A DNA stretch of 64,000 nt. It comes from Bifidobacterium saguinibicoloris. Its GTDB lineage: Bacteria > Actinomycetota > Actinomycetes > Actinomycetales > Bifidobacteriaceae. The stretch is from contig NZ_JAHBBF010000005.1 of NCBI RefSeq assembly GCF_019331725.1, positions 62,001 through 126,000 of the forward strand, read 5' to 3'. Every line of letters begins with the position of its first letter. Within the stretch, counting starts at the first letter, position 1. Positions 58,432 to 64,000 of this stretch are shown here, one piece after another. Below the pieces are notes generated by a model. That model was not told where the DNA came from, did no database searches, and saw nothing but the letters and a program-made list of their open reading frames with translations. The position numbers and the translations under genes are program-made.

Positions 58432-61400
58432 TCAGGCGGTCAGCGAGCGGATGAACTGCGCCTGCACCACGTCGATGCCGGTGCCGTCGTCGTCGTTCAT
58501 GCGCGCCGCCGCCACGGACAGGGTGCGGGCGGGCACGAACAGGCCTTCGTCGACGGTCAGGCGGGCGGCGTCACGCACGATGCCGGCCACCTCCGTGTGC
58601 GGCCAGACGGGCAGATCGTTCGCGGCGAGCAGTTCGGCGGCCTCCTGAACGTCCTCGGGCACGCGGATGCACTGCGAATCGGCGCGGGCCACAAGCTCCT
58701 GCAGCTCGCCTTCCAACGCGGCGATCTGCCCGGGGGCGATGTGGTCGCTCATCAGGTAGGCCGCCACGGCCGTGTCGAACCGGTCCTGCATCCATTCGGT
58801 GTAGGCGAAGCGGTAGTAGGCGAACGCGGCGTCGTCGCGGTCGAGCGCCACGCGCAGCGCGTTGAGGCAGGCGGCGCGCGCCGAATCCCAGTCCTCGCGG
58901 CGCGCGAGCTGGATGGCGAGCTTCAGGTGGGTGAGCGGGTAGGCGGGCGCATACGCCACCATCGCGTTGAGATGCTTGAGAGAGGCCTCGACGCCCTTGA
59001 CCTGCGCGAGCACGTCGGCGAGTTCCATGTGCGCGTAGAACAGGTTGTCCGGAATGAGCACGGTGCGCTCCCCGGAGGTGGCGAACAGGCGGTTGTAGAT
59101 CACGCGTTCGGCGTACGAGTTGAAGTAGCGGGGCACGCCGTCGCCGCGCGCGTACAGCGCGTCGACGCGGGCGAGCGCCGCCTCCGCGGTCTCGAACGCC
59201 TGGTCGACCTGACCGCCGAACAGCAGGTCGCGTGCCTTGAGCCGCTCCTTGTCGAGTTCGTCGGCCATGGCGAGCGTGACGGACGGGGTGTCCATGCCGT
59301 CGATGAGCGCGTTGGTGATGCGCGGCGCCTGTTCGGTGAGTTCGGGGTCGCCGATCATGTCGACGATGCGCATGGCCTCCTGCGCCTTGGTCACGGAAGG
59401 CAAGGTATCGTCGGCGGCGAGCCGGTGGAAGTCCGCTTCGGCGCGCTGCATGAGGTCGACGCGTTGGATGGACAGGCCGACGGCCCGGTCGGTGCCGAGC
59501 ACGGCGGCGACGGCCGGCGTGAACGTGCGGTCGGACATCTCCGGCTCCTCCTGAGAACCCTGCGGCGCGTAGGCCGGGTCGCGCAGGTCGAATCCGGCGT
59601 TGACGGGCCTGAGGGCGCCGTCTCCGTCCACGTCCATCACCGCGTCGAACATGCGGTACGTGTCCATGGGGTGGTCGAGCGCGTCCTGGCCGATGCGGGT
59701 GAGGAACGCCTCGCGCGTGAAGGTCACGGTGGCGAGGTTGCGGACGGTGGGGTTGCGCTTGAGGACGCCCATCGGATCGTCGTGCCGTCCCTCGTCGTCG
59801 GCGCCGTCGGCGTTCGCGTCCCCCGCGACGTCCTCGCCGGCGCCGCCGTCCATGGTCCCGCCGAATCCGTCCACGTCGCCGTCCTGCTCTCCGGACGGCA
59901 CGGCGAACGCGGTCTCGTCGATGTCGATGTCCTTCATGAGGTCCTCGAACCGACGGTCGAGACTGTCCTCGCCGTCCTGTCCGGCATCGTCCGGCGAGGA
60001 GGAGTCCGTCGTCCCGGCGCCGTCCGCGTCGGTTCCGTCGGCGATGGGACGTGCCGGCGTGCGTCGGGGATCGCCGTGGAAGTCGCCGTCCTTGGGCTCG
60101 GCCTTGCCGCCGCGCACCGCGCCCATGCCGCCGGTGTGCATGCGTTCGAACGCGCCGAGCGCCTCGCTCATCATCTCGCGGATGGCCGAATCCTGTTCGG
60201 CCAGCGCCTCCTCGAGGCCGAGCGAATCCACGTGGAGGGAGACCTCGTGCACCTTGTCGCTGACGGCGAAGCTGAACGCCGCCATGATGAGGCCGACGCG
60301 CAGATTGTAGTCGGCGCTCATCTCGGCGCGTTCCCGGGAGGACAGGGTCACCCACCGGTGCGCGGCGGCGTCGTATCGGGTGGCGGGCATCATCGAGACG
60401 CCTGCCGTGGTGAAGCCCACGGCCACGCGGCCTTCGGCGAGGTCGGAGCGGATCTCCACGTCGAACCGGTAGGGCAGACGCAGGCGGCGCACCAGCAGGG
60501 CCATGCTCTGGCGGTACACCCACTCCGATCCGGTGTCCTGCCTCTCCCCTGACGCGGATCCGATGTGGCGGGCGATGCGGTGCGCAGCCTCGATGAGTCC
60601 GGTCATCGCGTTGCCGCCGGCACCGTCCGTGTTGATACCGTCCGTGTCGACGCCGTCGCCGGCGGTCCGGATCGCCGCGCCGTCGGTGGCGTCGCCCGGT
60701 CCGAGCGCGATGAGCGCCGGATTGCACAGCAGCTGCATGTCGATGGTGGCGGCCTGCTCGCGCGTCACCGTCTCCTCGGTGGGCGTGAGCCCCAGGCGCG
60801 CGTTGCGTTCCAGCCATGCGCTGGTCTGTGCGAAACGGTTGAGGTTGCCTTCGATGGCGAGCGCGCGCAGCGCGGGCTCGAGGGCGAGCGAGGAATCCCA
60901 GTTGAAGAAGTAGGCGCCGGAATAGCTGGACGTGTACAGGTGGAGCGGTTCGGCGCCGTGCACGGCCTCCAGCCCGCGCACCTCGTCGAGGGCGCCGGCC
61001 TCACGCATGAGCTCGGCGAAATGGTCCTCGAGTCCGGAGACGCGCATGCCGTGGGCGCGCACCCGGAGCATGTCGCGCACGGAACGGCGGATGGCGCCCA
61101 TCGGCGCCTCCCGGTTGAGGCGCCGGAAGATGTTGCCGGCACCGAATCCCACGAGCATGCCGCTCATCTGCGGCAGCATGTACGCGGCGAAGAACGCGGT
61201 GGCCACTGCGTCCCGATACTCCAGTCCGACGCGCATCTCGCGCCTGAGCGGATACCGGAGCTGCTCGAGCGTGTACCGGTCATGCTCGCGGCGCCACGAG
61301 GCGAGCCAGACCATGCGGCCGGTGTCGTCCCTGCCCACGATGCCGCCCGAGACGCGTCCCTCACGCTGCTCCCTGGCGAACATGAACCGGGGCTCCATGG

Positions 61401-61863
61401 TCTGCACATCCATACCGATCTCGGAGCCGACGAACACGCGACCCTTGCCGTCCGCCACCGCGATCTGGGAAAAATGGTCACGGTCGGCGAACACACCGAG
61501 CGAGAAGCCGGCCCCATGCACGCCGCCGGGGCCGGGCAGCTGCGCCCAGCCGAGCGCGAGCCGGCCCGGCACGTCGTCGAAGTCGAACACACGCCGCTTC
61601 ACCAACGGCCCAAGACGACGCGAACGGCTGGCAAGCTCCCGCACCACATCCATCTCCGCACGGTCCCGGGCGTCCGCGGACGCCCCGGCGGCCATCGCCT
61701 CGCGGGCGGCGCGGTCCACGACGGCACCGAACGGATCGACCGCCTCCATCGTCTTCCGCCCGGAACGAGAGAGCCGCCTCGCCAACCGGCGGGCGGCCCC
61801 CATGGCGTCCTTCAACGAATCGAACGGGGAACGCTGCGGGGAATGGGAACTACGTGCTGACAT
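58432..61863 (-). CDS. Large unrecognised protein with TPR-like C-terminus
   Basis: A 1143-residue soluble-looking protein I cannot assign. Residues 1-60 are basic (RRLARRLSRSGRKTMEAVD). Residues about 90-590 form a conserved-looking globular part (VFDFDDVPGRLALGWAQLPGPGGVHGAGFSLGVFADRDHFSQIAVADGKGRVFVGSEIGMDV), with no catalytic motif I know. Residues about 590-700 are an Asp/Gly-rich disordered linker. Residues about 860-1060 look like tetratricopeptide-type helical pairs (ARDLLFGGQVDQAFETAEAALARVDALYARG, SLKHLNAMVAYAPAYPLTHLKLAIQLARREDWDSARAACLNAL). There is no signal peptide. It converges with mrp (15 bp) and diverges from the membrane protein at 61933. Confidence 0.8.
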   Translation of the reverse strand: MSARSSHSPQRSPFDSLKDAMGAARRLARRLSRSGRKTMEAVDPFGAVVDRAAREAMAAGASADARDRAEMDVVRELASRSRRLGPLVKRRVFDFDDVPGRLALGWAQLPGPGGVHGAGFSLGVFADRDHFSQIAVADGKGRVFVGSEIGMDVQTMEPRFMFAREQREGRVSGGIVGRDDTGRMVWLASWRREHDRYTLEQLRYPLRREMRVGLEYRDAVATAFFAAYMLPQMSGMLVGFGAGNIFRRLNREAPMGAIRRSVRDMLRVRAHGMRVSGLEDHFAELMREAGALDEVRGLEAVHGAEPLHLYTSSYSGAYFFNWDSSLALEPALRALAIEGNLNRFAQTSAWLERNARLGLTPTEETVTREQAATIDMQLLCNPALIALGPGDATDGAAIRTAGDGVDTDGINTDGAGGNAMTGLIEAAHRIARHIGSASGERQDTGSEWVYRQSMALLVRRLRLPYRFDVEIRSDLAEGRVAVGFTTAGVSMMPATRYDAAAHRWVTLSSRERAEMSADYNLRVGLIMAAFSFAVSDKVHEVSLHVDSLGLEEALAEQDSAIREMMSEALGAFERMHTGGMGAVRGGKAEPKDGDFHGDPRRTPARPIADGTDADGAGTTDSSSPDDAGQDGEDSLDRRFEDLMKDIDIDETAFAVPSGEQDGDVDGFGGTMDGGAGEDVAGDANADGADDEGRHDDPMGVLKRNPTVRNLATVTFTREAFLTRIGQDALDHPMDTYRMFDAVMDVDGDGALRPVNAGFDLRDPAYAPQGSQEEPEMSDRTFTPAVAAVLGTDRAVGLSIQRVDLMQRAEADFHRLAADDTLPSVTKAQEAMRIVDMIGDPELTEQAPRITNALIDGMDTPSVTLAMADELDKERLKARDLLFGGQVDQAFETAEAALARVDALYARGDGVPRYFNSYAERVIYNRLFATSGERTVLIPDNLFYAHMELADVLAQVKGVEASLKHLNAMVAYAPAYPLTHLKLAIQLARREDWDSARAACLNALRVALDRDDAAFAYYRFAYTEWMQDRFDTAVAAYLMSDHIAPGQIAALEGELQELVARADSQCIRVPEDVQEAAELLAANDLPVWPHTEVAGIVRDAARLTVDEGLFVPARTLSVAAARMNDDDGTGIDVVQAQFIRSLTA

Positions 61864-61928
61864 GCCTCACATTGTCCCAACGCAACCCGACATGGCCTCT
61901 CCGATGATGCTTTGAGAGGAATCGACCG

Positions 61929-61934
61929 TAGAAT
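61929..61934 (+). promoter_or_regulatory. -10 box overlapping the start of the membrane protein gene
   Basis: TAGAAT at 61929-61934 overlaps the ATG at 61933. Transcription would start around 61941, at the in-frame GTG (61942). This suggests a leaderless mRNA from that GTG, unless the ATG is used from another promoter. Confidence 0.45.
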
Positions 61935-64000
61935 GGTCCCCGTGCCCCATCTTCCCCGCCAGCTCCGTCATCGCCGCCGCACGGCCGCGCTCGCGCTCGC
62001 CGTGGCGCTGCTCATCCTCGCCGTCGAATGTCTCGGCTTCAACCTGCCGTTCTGGGGGTCGTTCGGCGCGAGCACGGACTCCGTGTCCGCCGAGAACACG
62101 CTCGGCCCCGGTCTGGAGCGGGTCGAGGGCGGGCTGCTGCGCGTCACGGACCCCACGCAGGCATGGCTCCAGACGGAGACGGACGGCACGTCGGAGTATG
62201 CGCGCGTGGACGTCATCGCCCCGCAGCTGGCGACCGTGTCGGTCGTGCATGTGAGCGCCGAGGTAGACGGGAAGGCCTCGCCGCAGGAGACGATCTCCCC
62301 CGCCTCGCCCCGCTCGCTCATCATCCATGCGAGCGGCGCCGGCATGATGCGCGTATGGATCCGCGAGGCGAAGGGCGCGGTGGTGCCAATCGACGAGGTG
62401 CGGCCCAACGTGCGCGTGCCGTTCGTCTTCGACTGGCTGCGCGTGGGCGTGATGGCCGCCCTGGCGCTCGCCGTGGCCGTCTGGCGGCCCGGCTCGCCCC
62501 TGTGGCGCATCCGGCTCGACACGTCGAGCCGCACGCAGCGATGGGGGTTCGTGGCCCTGCTCGCCCCCATCGCCGTGGTCACGGCCGCGAACATCGCCTG
62601 GCAGTTGTCCTACGCGTGGCCGCTCGTGTTCCACGCGCCCGGCGGCTATACGTATGATTTCGAACAGTACGGGTACACCGCGGAGGCGTTGATGCACGGC
62701 CGCACCTGGCTCGATCTGACCGTGCCCGACGCGCTCGCCTCGGCCTCGGACCCGTATGACGTGGACACCCGGAACAGGCTCCTCGCCGAGGGTGTCACCC
62801 CCATCTATTGGGACCACGCGTTCTATCAGGGGCGCTGGTATTCGTATTTCGGCGTGCTGCCCGCCGTGCTGCTGTTCCTGCCGTACCGGCTGCTCACCGG
62901 ACGGACCCTGCCGAACGCGGCCGCCATGCATCTGCTGCTGTTCCTGGCGTTGCTCGGATTGTGGCTGCTCACGATCCGCCTCATCGCCCGTCTGGCACCG
63001 CGCACGTCGCTCGCGGCCACGCTCATGGCGCTCGTGTTCGTCCCGGTCGCCGCGAACTTCGGATACCTGTGCTACCGGGTGAATTTCTATTCGGTGCCGT
63101 TCGCCGCCTCCGTGGCGCTGACGTCGTTCGGCCTGTGGCTGTGGCTGGGCGCCCGGACGTCGTCGCGTCCGCTCACGCCCTCGGACCGGTGGAGCGTGGA
63201 CGGCGCACCGGAGCTGTCGCTGCCCAGACTCGGCCTGGGCGCGTTGTGCATCGCCGCGAACTTCGGATGCCGTCCCACGTTCTGCCTGGCCGCGCTGCTG
63301 GGATTCCCGCTGTTCTGGCCGCAGATCCGCGCCCTGGCCTCCGCGCTCGCCGCCGGGCGCGCAAGTCTGCCGAACGCCCTGCGCGCGCCGGGCGTGGTGG
63401 CCGTCTCGGCGCTTGTGCCGGTGGCTCCGCTCATGGCCTACAACCATGCGCGGTTCGGTTCGGTGTTCGACTTCGGCAACGCGTACCAGCTGACGGTCAC
63501 CGACATGACACGGTTCCACGAGCCGGTGCAGGACATACCGTTGGCCGTCGGCTACTACCTGTTCCTGCCGTTGCGGCTCGGCGGCTTCCCGTTCGTGCGC
63601 ATCTCCCCCACGCCGTTCCCCGAATGGTCGTTCGCCGAGCCGATGGTCGGCGGGCTGTTCGTCCTCTGCCCGCTGCTGGCGCTCGCATCGGTGCTGCCGT
63701 TCCTCAGGCGCGGCTGGCCGTCCGGGTCCGCGCCGGTCAGGCACATGCTGCTCGCGATGCTGCCGCTCGGCGCCGGATTGACCGTGTTCGACGCAGCGAG
63801 CGCCGGATTGGGTTGGCGGTACATGTGCGATTTCGGCTGGCTGTTCGCCTTCGCCGCGTTGCCCGTGATGCTGCGCGTGCTGGGCGACGCCGATCCACGG
63901 CCCACCGCCGCCGCGCCGTTCCTGCGGGAACGACGCCCCCTCCGGGCGCGCGCGGTCGCGCGTGACGCCGTCCGCCTGCTGGTGTTCGCCGTGCTGCTCT
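61933..64000 (+). CDS. Large polytopic membrane protein, GT-C glycosyltransferase-like (runs off the right edge)
   Basis: An open frame of at least 689 codons with no stop before the window ends. A basic N-terminus (HLPRQLRHRRRTA) leads into a first membrane helix (ALALAVALLILAVECLGFNLPF). An outside beta-rich domain of about 135 residues follows (NTLGPGLERVEGGLLRVTDPTQAWL, VDVIAPQLATVSVVHVSAEVDGK). At least ten more hydrophobic segments follow. A loop has FEQYGYTAEALMHGRTWLDLTVP and YWDHAFYQGRWYSYFGVLPAVLLFLPYRL, a pattern seen in uncharacterised envelope GT-C-like proteins. Start: ATG 61933 with AGAGGA far upstream, or leaderless GTG 61942. The substrate is unknown, probably envelope polysaccharide (inference). 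Confidence 0.85.
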   Translation, partial: MVPVPHLPRQLRHRRRTAALALAVALLILAVECLGFNLPFWGSFGASTDSVSAENTLGPGLERVEGGLLRVTDPTQAWLQTETDGTSEYARVDVIAPQLATVSVVHVSAEVDGKASPQETISPASPRSLIIHASGAGMMRVWIREAKGAVVPIDEVRPNVRVPFVFDWLRVGVMAALALAVAVWRPGSPLWRIRLDTSSRTQRWGFVALLAPIAVVTAANIAWQLSYAWPLVFHAPGGYTYDFEQYGYTAEALMHGRTWLDLTVPDALASASDPYDVDTRNRLLAEGVTPIYWDHAFYQGRWYSYFGVLPAVLLFLPYRLLTGRTLPNAAAMHLLLFLALLGLWLLTIRLIARLAPRTSLAATLMALVFVPVAANFGYLCYRVNFYSVPFAASVALTSFGLWLWLGARTSSRPLTPSDRWSVDGAPELSLPRLGLGALCIAANFGCRPTFCLAALLGFPLFWPQIRALASALAAGRASLPNALRAPGVVAVSALVPVAPLMAYNHARFGSVFDFGNAYQLTVTDMTRFHEPVQDIPLAVGYYLFLPLRLGGFPFVRISPTPFPEWSFAEPMVGGLFVLCPLLALASVLPFLRRGWPSGSAPVRHMLLAMLPLGAGLTVFDAASAGLGWRYMCDFGWLFAFAALPVMLRVLGDADPRPTAAAPFLRERRPLRARAVARDAVRLLVFAVLL

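Overview
The window looks like Bifidobacterium chromosome (actinobacterial, GC-rich). The genus is inferred from gene content, not from a search. Supporting signs are an argCJBDFR-argG cluster, actinobacteria-specific DUF3043 and DUF4191 proteins, a roughly 900-residue NAD-dependent DNA ligase with a large insertion, a T-box leader ahead of ileS, leaderless-looking starts, and LacI operators of the TTGGAnCGnTCCAA type. Most of the window is a stable core backbone. A few accessory patches interrupt it.

Left part (1-12.1 kb): the 5' end of ileS with its T-box leader; a nucleoside hydrolase gene downstream of the sbcD-sbcC repair pair; then an accessory patch (about 6.8-11.4 kb). In that patch two unrecognised minus-strand genes face a three-gene plus-strand operon (two unrecognised proteins and an ImmA/IrrE-type metalloprotease) across a 341-bp region carrying two interleaved inverted repeats. 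A maltose/galactoside-type O-acetyltransferase follows.

Middle (12.1-37 kb): an acetyltransferase, mfd and pth run tightly coupled; a PIN-toxin/antitoxin pair has a perfect palindromic operator; a second acetyltransferase stands next to an orphan LanC-like protein; then citrate synthase and methionine aminopeptidase. The arginine cluster argC-J-B-D-F-R is joined by 4- to 11-bp overlaps or short gaps, and argG follows under its own promoter. Both argC and argG promoters carry ARG-box-like palindromes over the -35 region. argH is not at its expected place after argG. After this come a DUF4190 membrane protein, pheS-pheT and a SpoU-type RNA methyltransferase.

37-43.6 kb: a LacI regulator, an orphan sugar-binding lipoprotein and an intracellular GH78 rhamnosidase, whose strong promoter is covered by two LacI-type operators. 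Next is a small defence/toxin-like patch: a RhuM-Doc fusion, a 5'-truncated YhcG (DUF1016) nuclease and a stray copy of part of an ECF-transporter gene.

Right part (43.6-64 kb): a TPP-riboswitch-controlled ykoEDC thiamine-precursor ECF transporter, an M20 peptidase, DUF3043, lipoamide dehydrogenase, DUF4191, glnA, a cation-diffusion-facilitator transporter, ligA, mrp and a 1143-residue lineage-specific-looking protein. The last gene is a large polytopic membrane protein (GT-C-like) that runs off the right edge. No tRNA, rRNA, CRISPR array or IS element was recognised.
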